Shown here: positions 1-8,287 of the stretch, piece after piece
Layout of the letters: each line of letters begins with the position of its first letter
How positions within the stretch are numbered: the first letter of the stretch is position 1
Assembly (NCBI GenBank): GCA_017465745.1
Contig: JAFTVM010000036.1
Location: forward strand, 1 to 58,124
DNA: 58,124 nt
Direction of reading: 5' to 3'
Source: Oscillospiraceae bacterium
GTDB lineage: Bacteria > Bacillota > Clostridia > Oscillospirales > Oscillospiraceae
Translations under genes and position numbers: made by a program
Notes under the pieces: model-generated
Seen by the model: only the letters and a program-made list of their open reading frames with translations
Databases searched by the model: none
What the model was told of the DNA's origin: nothing

Positions 1-59
1 GACACTTGCGACGGCAGGACAATACTTGGCCTACCCGGGAAACCAGGTAAAGCCAACAC
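1..59 (+). rRNA. rrf: Probable 3' end of 5S rRNA (partial)
   Basis: The first 59 bases contain an AATACTTGG segment, a GGGAAACC loop and a GCCAAC end. They fold as TTGGC/GCCAA and TACC/GGTA stems, as in the last third of clostridial 5S rRNA. The tRNA gene follows after 6 bases, a common arrangement at the end of rRNA operons. The gene would begin outside the window. Recognition is from memory of the 5S pattern, so it is tentative. Confidence 0.42.
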
Positions 60-65
60 AAATAT

Positions 66-141
66 TCCCCCTTAGCTCAGTCGGTAGAGCGACGGACTGT
101 TAATCCGCAGGTCGTTGGTTCAAGTCCAACAGGGGGAGCCA
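66..141 (+). tRNA. tRNA-Asn (anticodon GTT)
   Basis: A 76-base tRNA with a perfect 7-bp acceptor stem (66-72 with 131-137), discriminator G and encoded CCA (139-141). The D arm contains TAGCTCAGTCGGTAGAGC and the T arm GGTTCAAGTCC. The anticodon loop is CTGTTAA, anticodon GTT at 99-101. An intrinsic terminator follows directly. Confidence 0.97.
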
Positions 142-142
142 A

Positions 143-180
143 AAATCGGCAATCTTCGAAAGAAGGTTGCCGATTTTATT
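143..180 (+). terminator. Intrinsic terminator after tRNA-Asn
   Basis: A 15-bp stem (143-157 with 162-176, one G-T wobble) closed by a GAAA tetraloop, with a T-rich tail. It ends the rRNA/tRNA transcript. Confidence 0.85.
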
Positions 181-280
181 TCTTCACGATTATCGGCTCA
201 CTCTTCACTCTCTCTTAGAGAGCCGATTTTGAGGTAAGAAGTAATAGTGAAAAGTGAAGAGTTCTATAATGTCATAAACA

Positions 281-310
281 GGGCGCAGCCGTTTTCGGCT
301 GCGCCCTTTT
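281..310. terminator. Terminator downstream of DAHP synthase
   Basis: An 11-bp GC-rich stem (281-291 with 296-306) with a TTTT loop and four T on the plus side. It lies just past the stop codon of the minus-strand DAHP synthase gene and can act in both directions. Confidence 0.75.
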
Positions 311-317
311 CCTATAT

Positions 318-1349
318 TCAGATCAGTTCCGCAATATCGCAGACCAGCTTCTCCGTCTCCGCCCAGCCGATGCAGGGGTCGGTGATGGATTTGCCGTAGA
401 TGCCCTGGCCAATCTTCTGGGCACCGGGCTCCAGATAGCTCTCGATCATGAAGCCCTTGACCATGGACTGGATGTGTTCGGAATGGCGGCAGGAGTGAAG
501 GACTTCCTTGCAGATCCGGGGCTGCTCCATATACTTCTTGGCGGAATTGGAGTGGTTGGCGTCCACGATCACCGCCATGTTCTGCAGACCCTTGGCGGCG
601 TAAATGTCGTACAGGTGCTCCAGTTCCTCAAAATGGTAATTGGGACGGGCCTCGCCGTGGTGGTTGACATAACCGCGCAGGATGGCGTGGGCCAGGTCAT
701 TGCCGGTGGTGTTGACTTCCCAGCCGCGATAGATGAAGGTGTGCTTGTGCTGGGCGGCCATGATGGAGTTGAGCATGACGGACAGGTCGCCGCTGGTGGG
801 GTTTTTCATGCCCACAGGCACGGCGATGCCGCTGGAGGTCAGGCGGTGCTCCTGATTTTCCACACTCCGGGCGCCCACGGCAACATAGGCCAGCAGGTCG
901 GAAAGATAGCGGTAGTTGTCGGGGTAGAGCATCTCATCGGCGGTGGAAAGGCCGGTGTTGGCCAGCACATTGGTGTGGAGCCGGCGGATGGCGATGACGC
1001 CCTCCAGCATATCCACATCCTGTTCCGGGTTGGGCTGGTGCAGCAGACCCTTGTAGCCGTCGCCGGTGGTGCGGGGCTTGTTGGTATAGACCCGGGGGAT
1101 CAGCACCAGCCGGTCAGAGACCTTTTCCTGCAGCTTTGCCAGACGCTCGCAGTAGTCCAGCACAGCGTCCTCCCGGTCGGCAGAGCAGGGGCCGATGATC
1201 AGCACCATCTTGTCGCTCTTGCCGGTGAAGACGTCGGCAATGACCTCATCACGGGTGGCTTTGATCTTCGCCAGTGCTTCCGTCAGGGGGTAGCGGGCCT
1301 TGATGTCCATGGGAATGGGCAGCTTCCGTTTGAAATGCATGTTTTTCAT
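318..1349 (-). CDS. aroF: 3-deoxy-7-phosphoheptulonate (DAHP) synthase, class I
   Basis: Catalyses the first step of the shikimate pathway, joining phosphoenolpyruvate and erythrose 4-phosphate in the cytoplasm. The protein has the AroF/G/H-type blocks GPCSADRE, KPRTTGDGYKGL, KNPTSGD, DANHSNS, GFMIES and YGKSITDPCIGW, in family order. I place the start at the ATG at 1349 (343 residues), because GAGAGAGGG sits 6-7 bases before it; an upstream in-frame ATG at 1391 has no such site and would overlap the promoter. The gene stands alone, divergent from trxA. Which aromatic amino acid inhibits it cannot be read from the sequence. Confidence 0.95.
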   Translation of the reverse strand: MKNMHFKRKLPIPMDIKARYPLTEALAKIKATRDEVIADVFTGKSDKMVLIIGPCSADREDAVLDYCERLAKLQEKVSDRLVLIPRVYTNKPRTTGDGYKGLLHQPNPEQDVDMLEGVIAIRRLHTNVLANTGLSTADEMLYPDNYRYLSDLLAYVAVGARSVENQEHRLTSSGIAVPVGMKNPTSGDLSVMLNSIMAAQHKHTFIYRGWEVNTTGNDLAHAILRGYVNHHGEARPNYHFEELEHLYDIYAAKGLQNMAVIVDANHSNSAKKYMEQPRICKEVLHSCRHSEHIQSMVKGFMIESYLEPGAQKIGQGIYGKSITDPCIGWAETEKLVCDIAELI

Positions 1350-1381
1350 GGGGGAACCCTCTCTCTTTGTCAGATGGTTAC

Positions 1382-1410
1382 ACTTTACCATTTTGCGTCA
1401 TAAATTTCAA
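1382..1410 (-). promoter_or_regulatory. Sigma-70 promoter for DAHP synthase
   Basis: On the minus strand: TTGAAA, 17-base spacer, TAAAGT, about 30 bases before the chosen start codon. Its position supports the shorter start at 1349. Confidence 0.65.
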
Positions 1411-1507
1411 TATGGGAAATTCTGTTTGTGTGATTTTATCACGGAAACACGGAATCCTTTTGGGTATACTGTAGTCAAACAAAAGAAATGAAAGGAGCTG
1501 CTGAAAA

Positions 1508-1828
1508 ATGGCTGCTGTGAATATGAATTCTGAAAAGTTTAACGAAATGATCCGGGGCGACAAGCCCGTTCTGGTGGATTTCTGGGCGCCCTGGTGCGGC
1601 TACTGCCGCCGGATCGGCCCCGCCTATGACAGGATCGCCCAGCAGATGGACGGCGAAATGGTGGTGGCAAAGATCAACATCGATGACGAGCCTCTGATCG
1701 CCCACCAGGAGCAGATCGAAGTCATCCCCACGCTGGTGCTTTATCGAAACGGTGAGGTGCTGGGCTCCATCGTGGCCCCCGAATCCAAGGCCCGCATCGA
1801 ACAGTTCATCGAAGAATCCCTGGTATAA
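1508..1828 (+). CDS. trxA: Thioredoxin
   Basis: A 106-residue protein-disulfide reductant of normal thioredoxin length. The active site is WCGYC (Cys30, Cys33), where the classical site is WCGPC. The VDFWAPWC lead-in and the cis-Pro segment (IPTLVLYRNGE) are present. An AAGGAG site precedes the ATG. Its reductase trxB follows after 12 bases, so the two form an operon that recycles thioredoxin with NADPH. The Tyr in the active-site motif may shift the redox potential (inference). Confidence 0.95.
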   Translation: MAAVNMNSEKFNEMIRGDKPVLVDFWAPWCGYCRRIGPAYDRIAQQMDGEMVVAKINIDDEPLIAHQEQIEVIPTLVLYRNGEVLGSIVAPESKARIEQFIEESLV

Positions 1829-1840
1829 GGAGGGGCGGCA

Positions 1841-2749
1841 ATGATCCATGACATGATCATCATCGGCGGCGGGCCGGCGGGATACAGCGCCGCTCTCTAC
1901 GCCGCCCGGGCAGGGCTTAGGACCCTGGTTCTGGAAAAGCTGTCCGCCGGTGGCCAGATGGCTCTGACGGACGTGATCGACAATTATCCCGGCTTCGTCG
2001 AAGGCATCGACGGCTTCGAGCTGGGGGAGCGGATGCAGCAAAGCGCCGAGCGCTTCGGCGCGGTGACGGAGCTGGCGGAGGTCTACAGGCTGGATCTGAA
2101 GGCAGATCCCAAGGTAGTGGATACCGATCAGGGCGTTTTCCTGGCCCGCAGCGTCGTCATCGCCACCGGAGCCGGCCCCAGGGAACTGGGACTCCCCGGC
2201 GAACAGGCCCTGGTGGGCCGCGGCGTCCACTACTGCGCCGCCTGCGACGGGATGCGCTACCGGGGCAGGACTGTGGCGGTCATCGGCGGCGGCAACAGCG
2301 CTGTGGCAGACGCCCTGCAGCTGGCGCGGGTAGCGGAAAAGGTCATCATCGTCCATCGCCGGGATTCCCTCCGGGCGGACAAGGTCTACCATGAGCCGCT
2401 GCAGAAGCTGCCCAACGTGGAATTCCGCTGGAACAGTGCGGTGTCTGAGATCCTTGCCGATGGCAAGGTCACGGGGCTGCGGCTGTGGGATACGGTCACC
2501 GGAGAAATGTCACAGATCGCCGTAGACGGCGTGTTCGTCAGCATCGGCCGCAAGCCTGCATCCGGCCTGGCGGAAGGCCAGCTGGAACTGGACCGGAGCG
2601 GCTATATCGTCGCCGACGAGTCCACCCGGACCAGCCTCCCCGGCGTCTACGCTGTGGGCGACGTCCGCACCAAACAGGTGCGCCAGGTGGTCACGGCCGT
2701 GGCTGACGGCGCGGTGGCGGTGCATTACGCCAGCGAGTATATGGCGTGA
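1841..2749 (+). CDS. trxB: Thioredoxin reductase (NADPH)
   Basis: A 302-residue low-molecular-weight flavoprotein that reduces thioredoxin with NADPH. The FAD-binding GGGPAGYSAALYAARAG begins near residue 9, the redox pair is YCAACDG (Cys132, Cys135), and GGGNSAVADAL plus HRRDSLRADK form the NADPH site. The second FAD motif YAVGDVR and a family-like C-terminus are present. HRR-x3-RA argues for NADPH rather than a ferredoxin-dependent relative. AAGGAGG precedes the start, and a strong terminator follows the gene. Confidence 0.95.
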   Translation: MIHDMIIIGGGPAGYSAALYAARAGLRTLVLEKLSAGGQMALTDVIDNYPGFVEGIDGFELGERMQQSAERFGAVTELAEVYRLDLKADPKVVDTDQGVFLARSVVIATGAGPRELGLPGEQALVGRGVHYCAACDGMRYRGRTVAVIGGGNSAVADALQLARVAEKVIIVHRRDSLRADKVYHEPLQKLPNVEFRWNSAVSEILADGKVTGLRLWDTVTGEMSQIAVDGVFVSIGRKPASGLAEGQLELDRSGYIVADESTRTSLPGVYAVGDVRTKQVRQVVTAVADGAVAVHYASEYMA

Positions 2750-2772
2750 CCGGCGGTCAACTGCAACAAATC

Positions 2773-2804
2773 ACGGGCGGACACCTGGTGTCCGCCCGTT
2801 TTTC
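2773..2804. terminator. Bidirectional terminator between trxB and tmcAL
   Basis: A perfect 12-bp stem (2773-2784 with 2788-2799) with a 3-base loop and a T tract on the plus side. It separates two convergent genes. Confidence 0.85.
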
Positions 2805-2808
2805 GCTT

Positions 2809-3957
2809 TTATCGATGATAATACACTCTTCTTCGTTCCTCTGGGCCCGGGGCTTCCGGGGCAGCCGCGGCGAAGAGCCCGTAAAGGCTGCCCATCAGGA
2901 ATTCCCTGCGGCAGTAATCGCTGTCGTGGCGCTCTCCGGCGTTCAGGAAAGCGCCGGTCTTCCGCGCCTCCTTCAGCACCGTCCGTCCCGTATCGTTGAA
3001 AGCCAGTACCCGGGTGTAGGGGGCGGGGAAGCAGAGGTCTTCCGCCGTGAGCCCCAGGAAAGCGCACAGCAGCATCCGGTCGATGCGGGTGCGGGTGTAA
3101 CGCTTGGATTTGGTGGCGGCGACGATCTGCTCCAGGGTGGTGCAGCTGCGGCAGGCGTGCATGAATTTCCGCCACAGGCCCTCAGAGCCGTAGGGGAGGG
3201 CTTCAAATTCATCGTCCGTCATGGTACGCAGTTTCCCCAGAATGGCGCGCTCGCCGGCTTCCAGGGCGTGGAGCGGCGCATTTTCGAAGATGGGATACGC
3301 TGGTTCCGGTGCCCATCGGCTCCATTCCCGGCCGTCCAGCATCAAACGCCGCAGGGCGGTGGCGGAGGGATTCTCGTCATCGGGACGTTCGTCATGGTAA
3401 TCGCCGCCCCGGTGGATGGGCAGGGGAGACATGGCACATCGCTGGGACAGGATCGCCTTGCAGTACTCCACCGCCAGAATATTGTTGGGACTGGCCAGCA
3501 GGGAAGCATCCAGCCCCATTTCCTCCAATGCCCGCTGCCGGGCAGCGGGGAAGGAACAGCCGCTTTCCAGGGCGGTACGGAGCCGGGGCGGGAATTCGTC
3601 ACTCAGAAGCGCCTTTGCAAGACGCATCAGGGCAGTCCCATCGGCATCCTCGGCGCCGAAGCACAGATGATGGCAGAAGGGGCCCAGAATGGAAACGCCG
3701 CCGGCGGCGAAGCCCTCCGCCGACGACAGGGCGTATTCCACAGGAAGTTCCAGCACCAGGTCGGCGCCGGCCAGGATGGCGGCTTTCGCCCGGGTGGATT
3801 TGTCAATGATGGCAGGCGCGCCCCGCTGGACGAAATTGCCGCTCATCAGGCAGACCACCGCCGTTTCGCTGCCGCAAAGCGAACGAATGGTGTCGATTTG
3901 TTTTTTGTGCCCCAGATGGAGGGGGTTATACTCGCAGATGATGCCGACAATTTTCAA
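2809..3957 (-). CDS. tmcAL: tRNA(Met) cytidine acetate ligase (YlbM/TmcAL family)
   Basis: Members of this family make N4-acetylcytidine at the wobble base of elongator tRNA-Met, using acetate and ATP. The nucleotidyltransferase-type N-terminus GIICEYNPLHLGHKK, the MSGNFVQRGAPA block and SPNNILAVEYCKAI are characteristic. I choose the TTG at 3957 (382 residues): AAAGGTGG lies 7-8 bases upstream and family proteins start at this point. The longer ATG start at 4014 would add 19 unlike residues. The gene is divergent from acetate kinase, which shares acetate as a metabolite. Confidence 0.9.
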   Translation of the reverse strand: MKIVGIICEYNPLHLGHKKQIDTIRSLCGSETAVVCLMSGNFVQRGAPAIIDKSTRAKAAILAGADLVLELPVEYALSSAEGFAAGGVSILGPFCHHLCFGAEDADGTALMRLAKALLSDEFPPRLRTALESGCSFPAARQRALEEMGLDASLLASPNNILAVEYCKAILSQRCAMSPLPIHRGGDYHDERPDDENPSATALRRLMLDGREWSRWAPEPAYPIFENAPLHALEAGERAILGKLRTMTDDEFEALPYGSEGLWRKFMHACRSCTTLEQIVAATKSKRYTRTRIDRMLLCAFLGLTAEDLCFPAPYTRVLAFNDTGRTVLKEARKTGAFLNAGERHDSDYCRREFLMGSLYGLFAAAAPEAPGPEERRRVYYHR

Positions 3958-3996
3958 ATTTTTGCCACCTTTTCTTAAAAAAATTCCGCTCAGGAC

Positions 3997-4025
3997 TTGA
4001 GAAATCGGAAACAACGATTTATAAT
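3997..4025 (+). promoter_or_regulatory. Consensus promoter for ackA
   Basis: TTGAGA, exactly 17 bases, TATAAT, 68 bases before the ackA start. A near-consensus site fits the strongly biased codons of ackA. Confidence 0.85.
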
Positions 4026-4093
4026 ATCATTAGCTATGGCTATCATAACACAAAACGATCAAAAAGAAAATATTTTTTAGGAGGCAGATTCCA

Positions 4094-5287
4094 ATGAATG
4101 TTCTCATTATCAATGCCGGTTCCTCTTCCCTGAAGTATCAGCTGATGGATCCCGAGACCGGCGTCGTATCCGCCAAGGGCCTGTGCGAGCGTATCGGCAT
4201 CGACGGCCGTCTGAACCACAATGCACATGGCGAGAAGGTCGTTAAGGACATCCCCATGCCCACCCACTCCGAGGCCATCGCAGCCACTCTGGAGATCCTG
4301 GTTGACCCCGTCAACGGTGTCATCAAGTCCGTGGACGAGATCGACGCTGTCGGTCACCGCGTCCTGCACGGCGGCATGGAGTTCTTCGATTCCTGCATCA
4401 TCAATGACGAAGTCATCGCTGCCATCGAGAAGTGCATCCCCCTGGGCCCCCTGCATAACCCCGCTAACCTGATGGGCATCCGTGCCTGCCAGGCTGTTAT
4501 GCCCACTACCCCCCAGGTCGCTGTCTTCGATACCGCTTTCCACATGACCATGCCTCCCAAGGCTTACCGTTACGCCATCCCCACTGAGTATTTCAAGAAC
4601 GACTCCCTGCGCCGCTACGGCTTCCACGGCACCTCTCATAAGTACGTTGCCAAGCGTACCGCTGAGCTGGTGGGCAAGACCGCGTTCAAGATGGTCAACT
4701 GCCACCTGGGCAACGGTTCCTCCATGTCCGCCATCAAGGACGGCAAGTGCCAGGATACCACCATGGGCCTGACTCCTCTGGCCGGTGTTCCCATGGGCAC
4801 CCGCTCCGGCGACATCGACGCTGCTGTCGTGCAGTTCATCTGCAACAAGTACGGCATGAACGTTGACGAGTGCCTGAACATGCTCAACAAGAAGTCCGGC
4901 GTTCTGGCTCTGTCCGGCAACGTTTCCTCCGACTTCCGCGATCTGGAGAACGGCGCCAAGGAAGGCAACGCTGACTGCGCTCTGGCCCGTGAGAAGTTCT
5001 GCTACGAAGTCGCCAAGTATGTCGGCGCCTACGCTGCTGCCATGAACGGCATCGACGTTCTGACCTTCACCGCCGGCGTCGGTGAGAACGACAAGGGCGT
5101 CCGCGCTGCTGTCTGCGAGTACCTGGGTTACCTGGGTGTTGAGATCGACCCCGAGCTGAACAACTGCCGCGGTAAGGAAGTCAAGATCTCCACCGCCAAC
5201 TCCAAGGTTCAGGTCTGGATCGTTCCCACCAACGAAGAGCTGATGATCGCGCAGGATACCGCTGAGCTGGTCAAGGCTGCCAAGTAA
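4094..5287 (+). CDS. ackA: Acetate kinase
   Basis: Interconverts acetyl phosphate plus ADP with acetate plus ATP, the main substrate-level ATP step of many fermenters. At 397 residues it has the usual length. N-terminal NAGSSSLKYQL, GHRVLHGG, NCHLGNGSS, GTRSGDIDAAV and C-terminal AGVGEND are all present. TTAGGAGG precedes the ATG. Codon choice is restricted (mostly C-ending and CTG), as in highly expressed genes. No phosphotransacetylase gene is adjacent. Confidence 0.97.
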   Translation: MNVLIINAGSSSLKYQLMDPETGVVSAKGLCERIGIDGRLNHNAHGEKVVKDIPMPTHSEAIAATLEILVDPVNGVIKSVDEIDAVGHRVLHGGMEFFDSCIINDEVIAAIEKCIPLGPLHNPANLMGIRACQAVMPTTPQVAVFDTAFHMTMPPKAYRYAIPTEYFKNDSLRRYGFHGTSHKYVAKRTAELVGKTAFKMVNCHLGNGSSMSAIKDGKCQDTTMGLTPLAGVPMGTRSGDIDAAVVQFICNKYGMNVDECLNMLNKKSGVLALSGNVSSDFRDLENGAKEGNADCALAREKFCYEVAKYVGAYAAAMNGIDVLTFTAGVGENDKGVRAAVCEYLGYLGVEIDPELNNCRGKEVKISTANSKVQVWIVPTNEELMIAQDTAELVKAAK

Positions 5288-5307
5288 GAAGAGTTTTCTT
5301 AAAACCG

Positions 5308-5337
5308 AGAGCCGCCGCATCCGCGGCGGCTCTTTTC
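5308..5337 (+). terminator. Terminator after ackA
   Basis: An 11-bp GC-rich stem (5308-5318 with 5323-5333), ATCC loop and a TTTT tail. Confidence 0.85.
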
Positions 5338-5365
5338 CAAGCAATTCATCACAAGGAGAACCAAC

Positions 5366-6574
5366 ATGACCTCTGTTACCGAGCGCTTCCTGCGCTATAT
5401 TTCCTTTGACACCCAGTCCGACGAAAATTCCCCCACCTGTCCCTCCACCGACAAGCAGAAGGTGCTGGGCGCTGCCATCGTGGAAGAGATGCTGGCCATG
5501 GGCATCAGCGACGCTCACATGGACGAGCACGGCTATGTCTACGGCACCGTCCCCGGCGATCCCAATCTCCCCACCATTGGTCTCATCGCCCACATGGACA
5601 CCGCTCCCGGCTGCTCCGGCGCGGACATCAAGGCGAAGATCGTGGAGTATGGCGGCGGCGATATCTGCCTGAACGAGGAGCAGGGCATCTTCATGTCCCC
5701 TGTGGACTTCCCCAGCCTCAATAACCACCAAGGCAAGCACCTGATCGTCACCGACGGCACCACCCTGCTGGGCGCTGACGACAAGGCAGGCGTTGCCGAG
5801 ATCCTCACCGCCGCCGAGCGGCTCATCACCTCCGGTGTCAACCACGCTACATTGAAGATCGGCTTCACCCCCGACGAGGAGATCGGCCGGGGCGCTGATA
5901 AGTTCAATCTGGCCGACTTCGGCGCGGACTACGCCTACACCTCCGACGGCGGCGCCGTGGGCGGCATCGAGTACGAGAATTTCAACGCCGCTTCCGTCAA
6001 GGCCAATTTCTACGGCCGCAGCATCCATCCCGGCTCCTCCAAGGGCAAGATGGTCAACGCCATTGTTCTGGCCATGGAGTATGCGGGCATGATGCCCCCT
6101 GCCCAGCGTCCTGAGCACACCGAGGGCTACGAGGGCTTCATCCACCTGATGGGCATTGAAGGCGATGTGGAGAACACCACCCTGAACTTCATCATCCGCG
6201 ACCACGACATGGATAAGTTCCAGGCCAAGAAGGCACTGATGGAGTCCGCCGCCGCCTTCATCAAGGCCAAGTACGGCCAGAACGCCATGGAGTTGACCAT
6301 CCGTGACAGTTACTTCAACATGAAGCAGTGCATCGAGCCGTGCATGTATGTGGTGGAGCGGGCCATGAAGGCCATGGCTGCCGTGGGCATGACCCCTGTC
6401 AATGTGCCCATCCGCGGCGGCACCGACGGCGCACGGCTCAGCTACGAGGGCCTGCCCTGTCCAAACCTGTGCACCGGCGGTGAGAACTACCACGGCCGCT
6501 TCGAATATATCCCTGTTGAGGATATGGAGCTGTGCGTGGACATGCTGGTGGAGCTTCTGACCAACGTGGAATAA
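5366..6574 (+). CDS. pepT: Peptidase T (tripeptidase, M20B family)
   Basis: A cytoplasmic zinc tripeptide aminopeptidase of 402 residues. The metal-site segments are in order: AHMDTAPG, GADDKAGVAEI, TPDEEIGRG and a late TGGENYHGRFE, with the RGGTDGARLS segment before it. AAGGAGAA precedes the ATG. No clear promoter is visible between the ackA terminator and this gene, so read-through is possible. It would use peptides as a carbon and nitrogen source, together with the M29 peptidase that converges on it. Confidence 0.95.
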   Translation: MTSVTERFLRYISFDTQSDENSPTCPSTDKQKVLGAAIVEEMLAMGISDAHMDEHGYVYGTVPGDPNLPTIGLIAHMDTAPGCSGADIKAKIVEYGGGDICLNEEQGIFMSPVDFPSLNNHQGKHLIVTDGTTLLGADDKAGVAEILTAAERLITSGVNHATLKIGFTPDEEIGRGADKFNLADFGADYAYTSDGGAVGGIEYENFNAASVKANFYGRSIHPGSSKGKMVNAIVLAMEYAGMMPPAQRPEHTEGYEGFIHLMGIEGDVENTTLNFIIRDHDMDKFQAKKALMESAAAFIKAKYGQNAMELTIRDSYFNMKQCIEPCMYVVERAMKAMAAVGMTPVNVPIRGGTDGARLSYEGLPCPNLCTGGENYHGRFEYIPVEDMELCVDMLVELLTNVE

Positions 6575-6580
6575 AATCAA

Positions 6581-6968
6581 ACAAAAAGACTCCCGCTTTT
6601 TCTTCGTGTTCTTAACGGATATTTCGTAGGGCGGGGGCTTGCTCCCGCCGCCAACTCCAATAAACTGCCGCCGCACCTATGATAGGTGCGGCGGTAAACT
6701 ATTCGCAAAATTGCAGTTTGATGAACTGATTATATCACGGATACGACATTGTTTCAATATCCTATGGGTGGTGGCTTTCGGCGGGAGCAAGCCCCCGCCC
6801 TACATACGTGTGGCAAGCGGAACGTCCGGCTGTCCACCGGATGCAATTATCCGGGCTGTTGCCCTGACCCATATAGATACAAAAACTGGCAGGTCAAAAA
6901 TAACCTGCCAGTTGCTTTATGCTATTTCTCCATTAAGAACATTTCCCATTTGGCGGGAGTCTTTTTGT
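6581..6968. repeat. Nested inverted-repeat structure in a convergent intergenic region
   Basis: The outer arms are a perfect 16-bp inverted repeat (6581-6596 with 6953-6968) that reads AAAAAGACTCCCGC on one side and GCGGGAGTCTTTTT on the other, the two halves of a terminator. Between them lie a 25-bp perfect inverted repeat (6626-6650 with 6779-6803), a 12-bp-stem hairpin (6668-6679 with 6683-6694) and an 11-bp-stem hairpin (6884-6894 with 6903-6913). No convincing gene is present. It looks like foreign palindromic DNA that entered the loop of a bidirectional terminator. Confidence 0.8.
6626..6803. repeat. Paired-hairpin element with GTAGGG...CCCTAC ends
   Basis: Two perfect 25-bp inverted copies bound a 178-bp unit. 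Each copy is itself a small hairpin (GCGGG...CCCGC). The end sequence and design match the element at 57277-57354, so both probably belong to one dispersed repeat class. Confidence 0.75.
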
Positions 6969-6984
6969 ACGTTTATAGGAAGAA

Positions 6985-8208
6985 TCAGAATGCCCAGTTG
7001 CCGTTGCGGAACACGGGAACGGTGCTGCCGTCCTCGCAGATGGCGTCAATGTTCATGGAATCACAGCCGATCATGAAGTCCACATGGATCATGGAGTCGT
7101 TGACGCCCAGCTCCCGGATCTCATCCTTGGTCATGTCGTGATGGCCGGGGATGTTCTCGGGGAAGCCGCGGCCCACAGCCAGGTGGCAGGCGGCGTTCTC
7201 ATCGAACAGGGTGTTGTAGAACATCAGACCGCTCTGGGCGATGGGGCTGGTGACGGGCACCAGGGCGCACTCGCCCAGGTAGCCGGCGTTCTCGTCCATG
7301 GTCAGCATCTGGCCCAGGTTCTCTTCGCCCACCTGTGCGTGCCATTCCACAGCCTTGCCGTTCTCGAAGCGGATGTTGAACCAGTCGATCAGCTGGCCCT
7401 GATAGCTCAGGGGCTTGGAGGAGTAGACGATGCCTTCGGCCTCGCCCTTCTTGGGGGTGACGAAGCACTCCTCGGTGGGAATGTTGGGGTTGAAGAAGAC
7501 GCCCTGGCGGGTGGTGTGGCCGCCGCCGACGAACTGTGCGCCGGGGATGATGCCCACGGTCAGGTCGGTGCCGTTGTCGGCGGTGTAGTGCAGCTTGCGG
7601 ATCTTCAGGCTGTTCAGGTACTCACAGCGCTTCTCCAGGTCAGCGTTATGAGCCTCCCAGGTGGCGATGGAATCCTCGGTGACGCGGGCAGCGTTCAGAA
7701 TGGCCTCCCACAGCTTCTCGATGGCAGCGCTGGTGCGCAGGCCGGGGAAGATCTTCTTGGCCCAGGCTGCGCCGGGAACGGCTGCGCCGACCCACTGGTG
7801 CTGGCCGTCGATGGCCTCGCGGTACTGGCGCATGATGGGGTAGGTCATCTGGTTTGCCTTGTTCAGCTTGGAAATATTCATGCCCTTCAGGCCATCGGGA
7901 TCGTCGGACAGCAGGATGATGCGGCAGGGCAGGATGTCGGCGTAGTGCTCGTAGCGGGCCTTCTGCCACTCTTCCACGGTGCCCAGGGTCTTCAGGCTCT
8001 GGTAGCGGACATGAACCTTGCTCAGGGGCTGGTAGTGCCAGTCCACGGTGACCTTGCGGGCCTTGGCCTTGTAGGCCTCCTCCACCACCATCTGGACGAA
8101 CTCAGGCTGATCCAGGCCGGCAGTGATGACCACGTCCTGGCCCTTCTGGACCTTGGCGCCCATGCGGACGATCAGCTTTGCATATTCTCTCAATACGGTT
8201 TTCTTCAT
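6985..8208 (-). CDS. Aminopeptidase, M29 (AmpS/PepS) family
   Basis: A 407-residue cytoplasmic metallo-aminopeptidase of the thermophilic aminopeptidase family. The metal-ligand region is recognisable in PTEECFVTP, LGECALVP, the LFDENAACHLAVG segment and the C-terminal IHVDFMIG. Length is normal for the family. AAAGGAG precedes the start. It is a single gene with its own promoter and converges on pepT. Confidence 0.9.
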   Translation of the reverse strand: MKKTVLREYAKLIVRMGAKVQKGQDVVITAGLDQPEFVQMVVEEAYKAKARKVTVDWHYQPLSKVHVRYQSLKTLGTVEEWQKARYEHYADILPCRIILLSDDPDGLKGMNISKLNKANQMTYPIMRQYREAIDGQHQWVGAAVPGAAWAKKIFPGLRTSAAIEKLWEAILNAARVTEDSIATWEAHNADLEKRCEYLNSLKIRKLHYTADNGTDLTVGIIPGAQFVGGGHTTRQGVFFNPNIPTEECFVTPKKGEAEGIVYSSKPLSYQGQLIDWFNIRFENGKAVEWHAQVGEENLGQMLTMDENAGYLGECALVPVTSPIAQSGLMFYNTLFDENAACHLAVGRGFPENIPGHHDMTKDEIRELGVNDSMIHVDFMIGCDSMNIDAICEDGSTVPVFRNGNWAF

Positions 8209-8252
8209 TATGACTAACTCCTTTGGATATTCGTATATTCACAGGTTCATTC

Positions 8253-8281
8253 ATCATAACAGATTTTACCCAATTCGTCAA
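8253..8281 (-). promoter_or_regulatory. Promoter for the M29 aminopeptidase
   Basis: On the minus strand: TTGACG, 17-base spacer, TATGAT. Its -35 box lies only 6 bases from the -35 box of the divergent promoter at 8288-8316, so one bound regulator could affect both. Confidence 0.75.
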
Positions 8282-8287
8282 TGTTTG

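Noticed and set aside
1465-1470. TATACT as a -10 box for trxA
   Set aside because: No acceptable -35 box at 16-18 bases and no TGn extension, so the promoter is not reported.
4043-6676. 877-codon minus-strand frame opposite ackA and pepT
   Set aside because: Shadow of two strongly codon-biased genes; no ribosome site and shadow-type composition.
6639-7141. Plus-strand frames in the nested-palindrome region
   Set aside because: They are built from inverted repeats and the antisense of the peptidase gene; no ribosome site.
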